Shown here piece by piece: positions 11,458 to 21,458 of a stretch of 64,000 nucleotides of DNA (position 1 is its first letter; each line of letters opens with the position of its first letter). The notes under the pieces were generated by a model. It was given only the letters and a program-made list of their open reading frames with translations, made no database searches and was not told the DNA's origin. The DNA is from Saccharomyces uvarum (lineage: Eukaryota; Ascomycota; Saccharomycetes; Saccharomycetales; Saccharomycetaceae): the NCBI GenBank assembly GCA_947243795.1, contig OX365929.1:930001-994000 (forward strand). Reading direction: 5' to 3'. Both the position numbers and the translations under genes were made by a program.

Positions 11458-12120
11458 TATTGTTTAACTCAGATCGAAGTCTTTGATATTTGTATGTGGT
11501 TTTTATTTCTTAGAAGCTAACAATTAAGAGTATGGAATATTTAATTAAAGGTAAGAACAGTACCAGTATTTATATGCAACTCTCGAGTGGAAAAACTTTG
11601 ACTTTTTTTTCTGTTCTGGAGAAATTCTCCGGGGATACGGTCCCCAGATTTTTTTGCGTGGGCCCCCAACGTTCCCCAATATCGTTATTGAGTTGTTTCT
11701 CTCCAGAAAATCGTTGTACAGTCATTATAATGGTGGTCTGTACAATGACCTCCGGAAATACAGACGTCGGGGAAAGCGGAACATCTGGAAAAATCTCTGC
11801 GCGACGTTCTCTGTAATAATAATCCGCAACGAAAGAGTTTGGCCGAGTCCGCGGAACGAGATGTTCCGTATTTGTTGCGGTATTATATCATGTCAGGTAG
11901 ACGAAACCGGAAAAACTACGTGCCGGGAACGATGACTGGCCAGCAGAGCAGCTGGAAAAATATGGGTAAGAAATGACGCACGGAAAAATAGACCCGCTGC
12001 CGAGATTTCTCCGCGAACAAGCCTTCTAGGGGCTGGTTGTAGGTACCAGTCTATCTGCCGTCGATATCAGAAACCAACCAAACGCAAGCAAATGCAAACG
12101 ACTTAGAATGTTCCGCAAAT
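11458..12120. promoter_or_regulatory. HXT3 promoter with a dense Rgt1-type site array
   Basis: Eight CGGANNA matches on either strand lie within 500 bp: 11625-11631, 11777-11783, 11820-11826, 11862-11868, 11908-11914, 11981-11987, 12007-12013 and 12109-12115. S. cerevisiae HXT3 is known to be repressed by Rgt1 through many such sites and induced by glucose via Snf3/Rgt2 signalling, so the array is expected. The spacing of most sites is 40-100 bp. A TATA-like TATTTATATG lies near 11567-11576. No gene is present. Confidence 0.65.
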
Positions 12121-12773
12121 GGCCCATCTAGCAGTTTGTTTTTCCTTTTTTTTTTTCAAGGAAAAGAAAGTTAGTTTTCTTCTTGTTTTCCTATCCCTAG
12201 GTGTAATCTTGGAAATTAAAACTCAGCCCGCACCAACGAAAAGAACGAAGAATTTTACGTCCCGTTTATCTTCCTTGTATCATCTCTATACGATAATTCT
12301 CCCTTAATTAACAAAAGGCTTCATGTTCAATGTTAAACAAGCGTTCTTATGAGACTTTATTTGCCCTACGATAAACCAATTTTGAAAAATTTAATAACTA
12401 CGACTTTTTGGCATGGTCTTGCTGGCAGAGCAAGGCTCTGTCAAAGCTACATCTCAATTCAAGATATCGGTATTTTTAGATTAGCAATTAAAAAGTAGCC
12501 GCACAGTCAGTTATGCAGCAGGAAAGTGAAGTTAGGATGCATATTATTAGATAAGACCGCCGGGCGCTACAGCGGACGTGGCCTTTCATTTTCCTAATGC
12601 TGGTTCGGACATTGCCTTCCACAAGCACCCCTACACCGAGCCGGGCCGGGCCGCATGAGGAAATATGAAAAATCAAGCAGCACGAAAAGCTAGATGTTAA
12701 CAAGAGTTAATAGTATTGGCAAGAAAATCTTCATGTAATCTTCAAGTGCAGCAGGCAAAATGCTCTTTTTCCA

Positions 12774-12824
12774 ATAAGAGAAGTAATTAGTGTATACATC
12801 ATGTATACACTAATCTCCTCTTAT
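12774..12824. repeat. Long inverted repeat (hairpin), perfect 14-bp core arms
   Basis: The core at 12786-12814 is ATTAGTGTATACAT, one base, then its exact reverse complement. With one small bulge the pairing continues outwards to ATAAGAG (12774-12780) and CTCTTAT (12818-12824), giving arms of about 24 bp. It lies in gene-free DNA, about 1.2 kb downstream of SVF1 and 1.3 kb upstream of HXT3. The function is unknown. It could be a transcription terminator, a protein-binding palindrome or a relic of a mobile element; nothing nearby decides between these. Confidence 0.85.
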
Positions 12825-13690
12825 ATCCTTGGTAGCCTCTACTTTTTTTGTAACACTTCGGCCAGGTTATCTTTCTTAGGTTTCTTAGTAAAAAATGATC
12901 TCATGTTTATCTTAGGTCATCAAATTTCTTTTTCTAAGCTCGGTCCTCTCGAGAGTAAGTAAAAAAATTCAGACAAAATGTAAATAAATAATAATAAACA
13001 TAGCACAATACAAGATTGGTGGTACTGTATAGGGACTTTTTGAGGCATTTGAGAATAAAAATAGACAGACATATACGAATATAGGTATAAAACAGAGAGC
13101 CTGATTGATGCAAGTGATTCAGAAACACATTGGAAATCAAGATACTACTCCACGAAAGCGCACAGATGGTTAAAGTCCACAAAACAAAGTAAAAATGAAG
13201 TAGTAAAGCTTATTTTGTTGCCCTTTCAACTAAATAACTTACGTCGTATTTTGTTAAAGTTTTCCCCATAACCTTACTTATCTGTAAACCGGAATTCTTG
13301 ACGCGCCCTACTAAAAATGCTTCTAAATAAAGGTATACTCAACAGCCGCAGAAAGCCATTAGCGCCTTGCATCCAAAAAAAAGCCAATATTTTCACTAGT
13401 CTTACCCTAGATTATATATTTATCACGTATTGTTTTCTCCATCTGCTATTGAGGATCATAAAGTAGTTTATTCCTGATTGCTGTTATTTTGGCTGCGATA
13501 TGTAACTTATGGTTGTAGTAACCTTGTATTTATGCTGTCTACAATGTATTAAATACACCAATAGGCTCTATGTAGAGTGAATTGCATGCATTGCATTTAG
13601 TATAAAAATGGTGTACAATAACTTCTCCGTCTTGGTAAATGCCGAGCTCTCTCAGAACAGGTAATTTGTAAGAATGGTTAGGTCCTAAGG

Positions 13691-13703
13691 CCCCCCCCCC
13701 CCC
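13691..13703 (+). repeat. Poly-C homopolymer run (13 nt)
   Basis: Thirteen consecutive C bases, rare in a genome of about 38-40% GC, in gene-free DNA between HXT3 and SVF1. Exact length may be unreliable because homopolymers are error-prone in sequencing. Confidence 0.8.
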
Positions 13704-14048
13704 TTTAATGAAGCAGCCCATGTTTGGGTACCATTATTTGTTCTGTACAAAATTTCGATTATTTGTTCAGGGTATATTACATTATATATACATACATACA
13801 TACATATGTACGTGAGAAAGGATTAATGGGACAATTGAGTATTTCATGACAGTTTTTATTTACTATGGCTATTTTTCTCCTGTTATCTTTTTTAAATTAA
13901 ACAAAAATCTCAACTATATGACATAGCGATCAAGAAGAGGGTATAGTGGTAACATAATTACTATAATTATTAAACTTTGCAATATTGGGCTTTGTAATAT
14001 TAAATCACGAAATGAACAAAAAGGGCAAGAAGTCTTTTTCCTTTCCGC

Positions 14049-15497
14049 TTATGCTTCGTTGTAAGCCTCTTCACTTACATCGTCCGATTCGGAAATAAAT
14101 GTTACTTCTGTCCAAGCTGCACCGTGAATTTTTTCACCACCGTTCATTTGTAGAGTGAATTCCTTTGGATTAGCATATTGGTAAATGTATGGTTTAGTAC
14201 CAGCAACACCGGAGACGATATTTTTAACGAAGTTTGGAACTTCACCCATGACATCAATTCTTTCGACCAGATTATTCAATGGACCTTCAATGACTGCATT
14301 GAACTTATTTTCTTGTGCAACGTTCTTATATTCTTCTTCTTCTTCTTCTTCTTCTTCTTCATCGTCTTTCTTTGCCGAGCTGTTTTCAGCCTCCAATTGT
14401 TCATCCTTTACTTTAGCGTTTATACCATTTAGAGTGATTTTGATAGCTTTTGGAACTTTCCAGCCGACAGAATCAACTTCTGAGTCCAAATGCTCCACAG
14501 TATTGTTAGTTGTCAAGGCCAAGACTTCCTTATCGTCAGTGATAATACCGGCAGAAATTTTAGTGTTAGCGTAGGACTTTGGTGTAGTGAATTCCATCAA
14601 CAAAGCGGAATATTTCTCCGAGTGGAAATACAAGAAATTCCATGCTTTAGCCGCGTGATGAGGTTTCATACCTTGGAAAGCCATTATTAACGTAGAGAGC
14701 ACAGGATCTTCCTCTTTAAATATTATAGTCCGATCTTCATAGATGATCTCACGTTCTTCTTCGTCACTTTCTTCTTCACTGTCAGAATCCTCTTCAGAAT
14801 TTCCAGATTCTTCATCATCATCATCATCATCACCTTCTTCTTCTTCTTCTACTTCTTCTTCACCGGAGCTTTCTTGGCCGTCAGATCCCAAAACTATTTC
14901 CTTCTTAACTTTGATGGTACCGTGGCAAGCATTTCTTGGCCAGAAAACGTGTCTCATACTACCCCAAGGTTCATCCAACTTGTTACCATAATAAGTGGCG
15001 GGGTCATCGCCCATCTTAGCACCAGGAGTCAATCTTTTTATATGCAAGTCAACAACAGATTGTTCACAGACACTGGATTGAATGTGATAACTTTCTCCGT
15101 CTTCACTCAATTCGAAAGAAAGGTTATCAGCGTAATAGTTCGCATCCTTGATGTGAAAATTTTCCAATTTGGTCGATGTCCAAATATTTAGATCCTCTGG
15201 ATTCTTCGAATCGAAGAGTCTGAAGATAAACTGCGATGCGGTATGTAGACCGATGATGTTCGAGTGTATAACCTCGACAAAACCAAAAAGACCGGTTTTC
15301 AAATCACTAAAATAACAAATAACTGTTTCGACATTGGTATGGTCAGGAGCTTGCCAGAAAAAATCTTCACGAGTGGTTTCTCTGTAAGGCTGCTTATTTT
15401 TTACCCTTTCAGAAACACTATGAATATAATCCTTCCCGTATTCAGGTTCAGCCATCCCGGTGACTGCAGAAAGCCCACCTTTTATCCACTTCAACAT
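14049..15497 (-). CDS. SVF1: Svf1 survival factor, lipocalin-like ceramide-binding protein
   Basis: 482 aa, against 481 in S. cerevisiae. It begins MLKWIKGGLSAVTGMAEPEYG, an amphipathic N-terminus the family uses for membrane contact, followed by two beta-rich lipocalin-like halves. Svf1 is needed for survival under oxidative and cold stress and has been linked to ceramide transfer between ER and Golgi. Two highly acidic stretches interrupt the fold: about 206-250, rich in E, D and S, and about 376-388. The second is coded by a 30-nt GAA tandem repeat (14331-14360 on the plus strand as TTC), so its length is likely variable between strains. The gene is divergent to MRP1. Confidence 0.95.
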   Translation of the reverse strand: MLKWIKGGLSAVTGMAEPEYGKDYIHSVSERVKNKQPYRETTREDFFWQAPDHTNVETVICYFSDLKTGLFGFVEVIHSNIIGLHTASQFIFRLFDSKNPEDLNIWTSTKLENFHIKDANYYADNLSFELSEDGESYHIQSSVCEQSVVDLHIKRLTPGAKMGDDPATYYGNKLDEPWGSMRHVFWPRNACHGTIKVKKEIVLGSDGQESSGEEEVEEEEEGDDDDDDEESGNSEEDSDSEEESDEEEREIIYEDRTIIFKEEDPVLSTLIMAFQGMKPHHAAKAWNFLYFHSEKYSALLMEFTTPKSYANTKISAGIITDDKEVLALTTNNTVEHLDSEVDSVGWKVPKAIKITLNGINAKVKDEQLEAENSSAKKDDEEEEEEEEEEYKNVAQENKFNAVIEGPLNNLVERIDVMGEVPNFVKNIVSGVAGTKPYIYQYANPKEFTLQMNGGEKIHGAAWTEVTFISESDDVSEEAYNEA

Positions 15498-16005
15498 TAT
15501 ATTATACTATACAAAAGCTTGATTTCTCTTTTTTTCTCGATTCGATGCAATACTATGATTGAATTCTCTTGACCTTCTGCAGATTACAGTTTATCGAACA
15601 AAATACGAAATAATATAATCAGCAGAGCCTATCTATATATAACAAACCAAAAACAGATTATGATACGTGGCGCCTAAGGAGTAACCGTCCAAAATATTTC
15701 CGAGTGTTTCGATCATTCAACTGTCAAGTCGGTTTTGTTTTCTCCCACTCATCGCATGTTTGCCTCCTCAACAACAAAAAACAGCGAAAAAAAAAGCGGA
15801 AATACACGGTCCTTAGATCTCGTGGCCGGTGATAATGTACCGGATTTTCACTAAGGTCTCCTAATGGCGATATTATTACGTACTGGTTAAAAGGTACTGA
15901 CAGAAACAACGGAAGCAAGGAAGTGAAGTTGGTGTGACTGCCGGATTATTTACATTACTCTGTCAGATTGAAGACACTCCTGAACTCACAAGTTTCTCCT
16001 GCATC
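15498..16005. promoter_or_regulatory. Divergent SVF1 / MRP1 promoter region
   Basis: A 508-bp intergenic region between the two start codons. One PAC-type core, CTCATCGC (reverse of GCGATGAG), lies at 15748-15755. No RRPE partner was seen, so its role is uncertain. The open frame upstream of the MRP1 ATG extends to 15934 only through non-ATG codons and is not taken as coding. Confidence 0.5.
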
Positions 16006-16971
16006 ATGCTTCGCTTCGCTGGTGCTCGTACTATGAGAAGGTACTCTACAAGGCATGCACTTGAACATTTGAGAGAGGGCGCTTCCTTGAAGGGGCTATT
16101 CTCTGTTGATGGATTGCAGAAGGCCTGGTTTGATAGGGTGAAGCACCTCGACATGAAGCTGAACAACAGTACGAACGAAGCGCAACAAAAACCCTTGGAA
16201 TCTCTCGTGCAAGAGAACTCGAAATCTGCTTCCAAGAAACACATCGTGAACTACGCCTCGTCGCTGTACAACTTGAGATTCAGCATGTCCTCACTGCAAG
16301 GATGCGCCAGACCCCCCCCAGAGGAATGTCCCAAGATGGGTCCAGAAGCGTTACTTCAAACCCCAGATTTTAATAGGGCGATAAGCAACGAGCCATTGAC
16401 TACCGGGAACGAACGCTTGCAAGAGGCCCTAGTTTCCTCGTTTGGTTCTTTAATGGAGTTCAGAGCACTGCTAATGAACTCGAACCTGGCCATATCAGGA
16501 GACGGGTTTACATGGTTAGTCGCGAGACGACAACTTGATAAACGCACCAACCACAACGATATGTCGAACGGGGACATTGAATATGATAAACTATTTATTC
16601 TGAATACTTATAATGCCGGGACGCCCTTTAACGTTTCTACTTCTGGAATCATGAATGAACTCAACAACCAATACACGAACTTGGAAAAACAACGAGCTAA
16701 AGAGGAGGGGAAACTTGATGATTCTGAAGCGACCTCTAAACACGCCAAGACCAAGTTTATTTATGAGACTCAGCAGAAAGGATTTTCCGGAAAGGAGGTT
16801 TCATACATCCCGTTGTTGGCCATTGATGCGTCGCCTAAGGCATGGTTACCTGATTATGGTGTATTTGGTAAGCGAGAATATCTTGAAAGGGTATGGGACT
16901 CTATAGAATGGAGAATTGTAGAATCAAGGTTACCTCAACGTACTAAAATCCAAGCATTCAGCACTTTGTGA
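16006..16971 (+). CDS. MRP1: Mitochondrial small-subunit ribosomal protein Mrp1 (mS43)
   Basis: 321 aa, the same length as in S. cerevisiae. The start [20 protein letters not shown] at 16006 was chosen because it matches the known N-terminus and reads as a mitochondrial presequence (basic, no acidic residues at first). The protein belongs to the yeast-specific mitoribosomal proteins with an iron/manganese superoxide-dismutase-like fold and acts in the mitochondrial small subunit. The block [20 protein letters not shown] near the C-terminus resembles the SOD C-terminal signature region. The 3' UTR carries a Puf3-type element (17040-17047), in keeping with a nuclear-coded mitochondrial gene. 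Confidence 0.95.
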   Translation: MLRFAGARTMRRYSTRHALEHLREGASLKGLFSVDGLQKAWFDRVKHLDMKLNNSTNEAQQKPLESLVQENSKSASKKHIVNYASSLYNLRFSMSSLQGCARPPPEECPKMGPEALLQTPDFNRAISNEPLTTGNERLQEALVSSFGSLMEFRALLMNSNLAISGDGFTWLVARRQLDKRTNHNDMSNGDIEYDKLFILNTYNAGTPFNVSTSGIMNELNNQYTNLEKQRAKEEGKLDDSEATSKHAKTKFIYETQQKGFSGKEVSYIPLLAIDASPKAWLPDYGVFGKREYLERVWDSIEWRIVESRLPQRTKIQAFSTL

Positions 16972-17039
16972 AGGATCGGAGAAAGATGTGAGAACGAGAA
17001 ATTTTTTTTCCTTTCTTTCTGATATAAATTAATAGTCTC

Positions 17040-17047
17040 TGTAAATA
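17040..17047 (+). promoter_or_regulatory. Puf3-type mRNA element in MRP1 3' UTR
   Basis: TGTAAATA, 69 nt after the MRP1 stop codon, fits the Puf3 recognition motif UGUANAUA. Puf3 binds the 3' UTRs of nuclear mRNAs for mitochondrial proteins, especially mitoribosomal ones. Position and target class support the call; binding is inferred. Confidence 0.55.
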
Positions 17048-17231
17048 TATAAAATTAAACTATTCGTGATGTGTGTCTTATATTACCTTTATAGTCACTC
17101 CTTTTTCTCTCTTTTTTTTTTTCCATTTCTGTTTTTGAAGCCTTTTAAGATGGGTGTGAAATGTACAGTTTCTTATATCCGTGTTTCATTTTGTATGATG
17201 ACAATTCCTTTTTTCTTCTTCTTCTCTTGGT

Positions 17232-18749
17232 CTATCTACTGACTTTTCTTCCAACTTTTAAACTTTTAACTCTATTAAGTAGCTTACTACCCGTAGACTT
17301 TTTTTTCATGTCAGAATCATCATAGCGTACACCTAAGTAAACATTATCTTCATCTTCATCTTCATTACTATGGTCATCAAAGTCTGTAGGGTATTGGGAT
17401 CTGTGGGTTCTGCTTGATGGGTTTACAGTCTTTGACCTTCTAACACCTTCGCTATTATTGCTTACGTCGTGGTTTTCTCTGCTTAAGCTTAAATTTCTTC
17501 TAACACCGGTCATGGGAGCATTAGTGTCACTAGATCCTCCAAGGCCTAACCGTTGTGAAAGCGATTTATTTCTCTGTAAACCGCCGTTACGATTATGGCT
17601 GGAGTGCGCTTTTATTTCGCTTCTGATGGCCGCGGAGGAGGCAGGAGCCCCATCTAGAAACGTACTAGAGCCTAATCCTGCAGTAACAGGTCCATGAACT
17701 AATTGTGTCTTATTTTTAGCATCCATTTGTTGAATATTTTTACCCACACTTGATTTTATTGCATCTTGCGTATCACCTCTTTTCAGAGTATGTGGACTAT
17801 ACTGGTATATGTCAGAGTCATCTGCATCATCTCTCCCGAAAACTTCGTCCATGGCAGACTTTTTAAATGAAGCACCACCGATGGTACTGTTGGGACCACC
17901 TACTGGAAATGCTAAAACAGGAGCGGCTTTATTATTCTTATTTCTATGAGGTGTGACAGCATCGAATGGACCATCATGGTGGAATGAACCACCAAACAAC
18001 CCAGTCACATCCAATTTGTCAATGGTATCCACATTCTTAGGCATAACACCTTTACCCTTTCTTTTCCCGTTCTTGGAAGGAGCCGAAGACGAAGATGCTT
18101 CGCGATGATGATGCGATGAAGATTTGTGTGGAACATAAGAACCGCTGTTGCTATGTTCGCGATGAGAAGAAGAACGAGAACTCTTCTCCTTTGGATATCC
18201 ACGCCTCGACCCATCTGATAAAGTGATCTCTTCATAAGAAGGGGGCATGTCAGAACTTCCTTGTCTATTACTTGTTGCATTCACATCACTCTCCTCTAAA
18301 TATCTTTGCCTTAATTGGTCCTTTTCTTCTTTAGCGGTTGGGTGATTTTTACTCTTCGAAGGAGGTGGAGGAGGAGGAGATCTCACATTCCTATTTTCAA
18401 AATTATCTGTCGAACCTACATCATCCAGAAAAGGATTTTTAGAGGACACGGTCCTAGACGGCGGTGATAAACTACCAGTACTGAAGCTTTCCAGGCCAGA
18501 GTAAACACCCTGTTGGTCTGCACTTCGTTGCTGGTCAGCTTCTGGAATACTTGGAAATGATAATTGTGAAGATGTTCTTGTATTCATTTGTGGTCTATCA
18601 AATGAATTTGTACGGGACTGGTTCCTTGCCCACTCTTGAAACTGAGCATCATTTTTATATTGAGTAATACTTGAATCAATTGTGGCATTTCTAAATGGGT
18701 TATTGACCGAAAATGGTCTATTAGAGCCACCGCTATTTCTATTCTCCAT
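17232..18749 (-). CDS. PAL1: Pal1, endocytic coat-associated protein
   Basis: 505 aa from the ATG at 18747-18749. This start (MENRNSGGSNRPFSVNNPFR) matches the S. cerevisiae protein; 26 upstream codons are open but not conserved. Pal1 is an early coat component at endocytic patches. Features: two NPF motifs (NNPFRN near the start, KNPFLD near 108) that bind EH-domain proteins such as Ede1, a PPPPPP run, long Ser/Asn/His-rich disordered segments, the conserved DKLDVTGLFGGSFHHDGPFD block of the Pal1 family near 240-260, and a basic tail SLKVGRKVSR. The N-terminal half is low complexity and varies in length. Confidence 0.94.
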   Translation of the reverse strand: MENRNSGGSNRPFSVNNPFRNATIDSSITQYKNDAQFQEWARNQSRTNSFDRPQMNTRTSSQLSFPSIPEADQQRSADQQGVYSGLESFSTGSLSPPSRTVSSKNPFLDDVGSTDNFENRNVRSPPPPPPSKSKNHPTAKEEKDQLRQRYLEESDVNATSNRQGSSDMPPSYEEITLSDGSRRGYPKEKSSRSSSHREHSNSGSYVPHKSSSHHHREASSSSAPSKNGKRKGKGVMPKNVDTIDKLDVTGLFGGSFHHDGPFDAVTPHRNKNNKAAPVLAFPVGGPNSTIGGASFKKSAMDEVFGRDDADDSDIYQYSPHTLKRGDTQDAIKSSVGKNIQQMDAKNKTQLVHGPVTAGLGSSTFLDGAPASSAAIRSEIKAHSSHNRNGGLQRNKSLSQRLGLGGSSDTNAPMTGVRRNLSLSRENHDVSNNSEGVRRSKTVNPSSRTHRSQYPTDFDDHSNEDEDEDNVYLGVRYDDSDMKKKSTGSKLLNRVKSLKVGRKVSR

Positions 18750-19374
18750 GCTAATCTTGGGTGTGTTTCCGTTTGTGCAAAAAAAGTATATGCTGGCAAA
18801 AGTGTAGTGCGATCTGTTTTTTACCAATAGCTAATATACTAAAAATTATAGCAAATGAATTTACGTGTTGAAAGGGATGATTCTACTAACGCTTTAATCA
18901 ACCAACCATAAACCAAAGAAACAGGTAAGCCAGAATAAATATTTACAACAGCTTTCTAAACCCTACAAAACGTTACCAAGATGATCTTTGATAATCATAT
19001 CCCGAGAAAGAGATTGTATCCATGGTCAGTAAAATATCCTATCGCCAGTCACTATGATCTGCTGGACCAACCTCGAGACGGAAAAAAAAATAAAAAAAAA
19101 GAAAAAATTAACGCGATTTACGCCATCGTGTACGACGATTCTTTGAGATGGCTGCTAATTGTTGATCATGGAAGCCTCTTATGCTGTTAATCGCATAAGT
19201 GTCAAGAATGACATAAAACACTCTTCTAATGTGTTGTGGTTATATTCTTTTTTTATTTTTCTTGTGGAATGCCAATGGTTGAGCAATGAATTATTATATA
19301 GCGAAAATATATATGCCTTAGCTAGGAAAAAGGAAGCCTTTGTACATAAAAGAATTTTTTAAAATTGATTAAAT
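18750..19374. promoter_or_regulatory. PAL1 promoter and YPS7 3' UTR
   Basis: No gene is seen. An A-rich tract at 19082-19107, broken by a few other bases, is of the kind that excludes nucleosomes. Short plus-strand frames of 67-72 codons have no recognisable content. The right end next to the YPS7 stop is AT-rich. Confidence 0.5.
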
Positions 19375-21180
19375 CTATAGAAGTATTAGTACGGAAAATA
19401 CTGATAGTAGTAGCAATGGAGCCACACAAGCCACGATTCCCACCGACTCATGTTTCAGTATATAGGGATTACTTAAGCGGACGGCCCTCCCTGAAACGGT
19501 GCTGGTTTTATTACTTGCATTTAGTGTCCAGTCTTCTGAGGCTGACACAGAAAAACTATCAAATAGACTGCTGGACGATTTAGTAGTCGTAGTCGATCTC
19601 GAAGTATCATAAAATGATCTACCTGCGCCCGCAATCACACCATCTGAATACGCTGCTGTCAACTGACCTGGGACCGTAAACATATAGCCGGATTTGTAAG
19701 ATGGATAAAGAGTCATGTTCTTTGTAATAGTACTATTCATTGTCTTTGCATAAGGGATGTAACCGGACTTAATTTTCTTGATGGCAGAGGATGCAGAGGA
19801 TGCATTGGTTTCATTTGCCTCGTCAGTAGTAGCGCCATCTTCTATATTTTTTGCCTGTGCAATGGCTATGGAGTTGTCTTCCAAGTCCATTGCCATGTAA
19901 ATATTCTTCATGAAAGCCTCTCCGAGAATGTTTACTCCCGTGTTTGTGTTGGCATATAGCGTTAAGAAGCATGCTTCTTCTCCCGAACTGAAAAACATCG
20001 AGGAATTAGTGGTTGTGTCGTAAGTGGATGACAACAAATCACTTAGAGGAATTTTGATTGTCAATGCTTGAAACATAAAACCTAAAGTTACACCCATATC
20101 CGCCATAGAGCACTGGACTAACCATCTGTCTAGGGATTCCACATAGGTGGCTGCGATTTGAACAGCGATTTGAATGATTGTACTGGTTGGCAAATAACTA
20201 ACCGAAGAAGTGGAGTCCAGTAAAGCTGGGCTCAAGAAATCCTTGGAGGTCATATTCATACTTTGTCCGCTGTTCGATATAATATAAATTGGGCCCAACG
20301 GTACAATTGGATACCCAGTACTTACGGCACTACTCACTGGATCAACATATGGTATCAAGTCAAATTTTCCCAATGTACCAGTGAATAACGATGGATCCAC
20401 TCCCCCAAGAAGTAATTTCCCACAATCTGGTATAGACTCCTTATATGACTGATATGTGGAAGTATCCCCCGCCAACCACAACGAATATGACGGGCATTCA
20501 ATGAAGTTTGCATCTGTCAAAAGAGACAGGAAAAAAGAGTTCTCTGTGAACTGTGAGCTGTCATAATCGGTGCCTGGGTTTGTGATCTTCCCCCCCAGAC
20601 CTAGCATACCTGACGTCCCAAAGTTCGACGATTCGATGTTGAAGAATGATATATTAGAAATCGATAGACTTCCTGAATCAAATTGCACACTATCTCGTTT
20701 CTCACTTAAATTCTTTACCGAAGTAGTAGAAGAGTTTTCCGCTGAAACACTGGTGAAGTTCATATTGTCTGTTACCAAAGTAGAATTGAGGACTCTACCG
20801 TCAACGAAAAATAGCTTGTATATTTCACCCGGAGAAACAGGAATAGAAGATGTCGACTCGTTTATGAAATAACGAGGAGCGTTATGACATATATCAGCAA
20901 GTCCACAGTGGCTTTCATTCATTCCAGAAACCAGGTTTATGTATGGCTGGATGATATCTATTGCCAGCCGCTGCGGCTGACTAGGTGTGCCGAATGTGCT
21001 ATTCACGTAATAGTTTCCCTTGCCATCCTTGCCTACCGTTAGTACAGGAAATGGGTCAACCGCTGAGGAAGAGATTTTGGATTTTGCTGCTGTTATTGAC
21101 TTTGTTGTAGTAAGAGCCGTTGCGGATGCTAACCGAATGATTGATATGAGCCACAGATACAATAAGCTTAGCCGTGACAT
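19375..21180 (-). CDS. YPS7: Yapsin-family GPI-anchored aspartyl-protease-like protein Yps7
   Basis: 601 aa. N-terminal signal peptide (LSLLYLWLISIIRLASA), an aspartyl-protease-like body, a Ser/Thr-rich stem, and a hydrophobic C-terminus ending LLLLSVFSVLILL that fits GPI anchoring. Many N-glycosylation sequons are present. The catalytic sites are unusual. Where pepsin-family enzymes have DTG plus Ser/Thr, this protein reads AIDIIQPY (D75), and the second site reads LLDSTSSVSYL (D322, DST). As I remember it, the S. cerevisiae protein has the same substitutions, so this is a family trait rather than damage. Activity may be absent or altered. It probably works at the cell wall. Confidence 0.93.
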   Translation of the reverse strand: MSRLSLLYLWLISIIRLASATALTTTKSITAAKSKISSSAVDPFPVLTVGKDGKGNYYVNSTFGTPSQPQRLAIDIIQPYINLVSGMNESHCGLADICHNAPRYFINESTSSIPVSPGEIYKLFFVDGRVLNSTLVTDNMNFTSVSAENSSTTSVKNLSEKRDSVQFDSGSLSISNISFFNIESSNFGTSGMLGLGGKITNPGTDYDSSQFTENSFFLSLLTDANFIECPSYSLWLAGDTSTYQSYKESIPDCGKLLLGGVDPSLFTGTLGKFDLIPYVDPVSSAVSTGYPIVPLGPIYIISNSGQSMNMTSKDFLSPALLDSTSSVSYLPTSTIIQIAVQIAATYVESLDRWLVQCSMADMGVTLGFMFQALTIKIPLSDLLSSTYDTTTNSSMFFSSGEEACFLTLYANTNTGVNILGEAFMKNIYMAMDLEDNSIAIAQAKNIEDGATTDEANETNASSASSAIKKIKSGYIPYAKTMNSTITKNMTLYPSYKSGYMFTVPGQLTAAYSDGVIAGAGRSFYDTSRSTTTTKSSSSLFDSFSVSASEDWTLNASNKTSTVSGRAVRLSNPYILKHESVGIVACVAPLLLLSVFSVLILL

Positions 21181-21458
21181 TAGCGAAAACTGGACAGCGA
21201 ATAAGCAAACAGCCGCTGGACCTTCGAGTACCTCTCTTTCAAATGCTGTATATTTCAGAAAACTAGACTTAATGCAACTGATGTACCCATTCTATAAATA
21301 AAACATCTCTGTATATTGTATGCGTTTGTTCTGAAAAGATGAACTGCCGCGTGCAAAATCTTTTGCTTTTCGCTCGGGGTAATAGCGATCGTCATAGCCA
21401 GTAACATAACTGCAAACTACGTAATCCGAAAGAGCAGGTGACTAATTGGGTGATACTG
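21181..21458. promoter_or_regulatory. YPS7 upstream region
   Basis: About 280 bp between the YPS7 start and the first LTR remnant. It should hold the YPS7 promoter. No specific site is recognised. Confidence 0.4.

Larger units (their letters stand above)
12121..14048. other. Gene-free HXT3-SVF1 intergenic region, distal part
   Basis: No gene, tRNA or transposon recognised in about 1.9 kb. Visible structure: a GC-rich pocket near 12560-12660 with GCCGGGCCGGGCCGC, a long palindrome at 12774-12824, a 13-nt poly-C run at 13691-13703, and short CATA tandem repeats near 13790-13807. The right end (about 13900-14048) is AT-rich and should be the SVF1 3' UTR. Several 60-82-codon frames have no homology that I recognise and look random. 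Confidence 0.5.
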
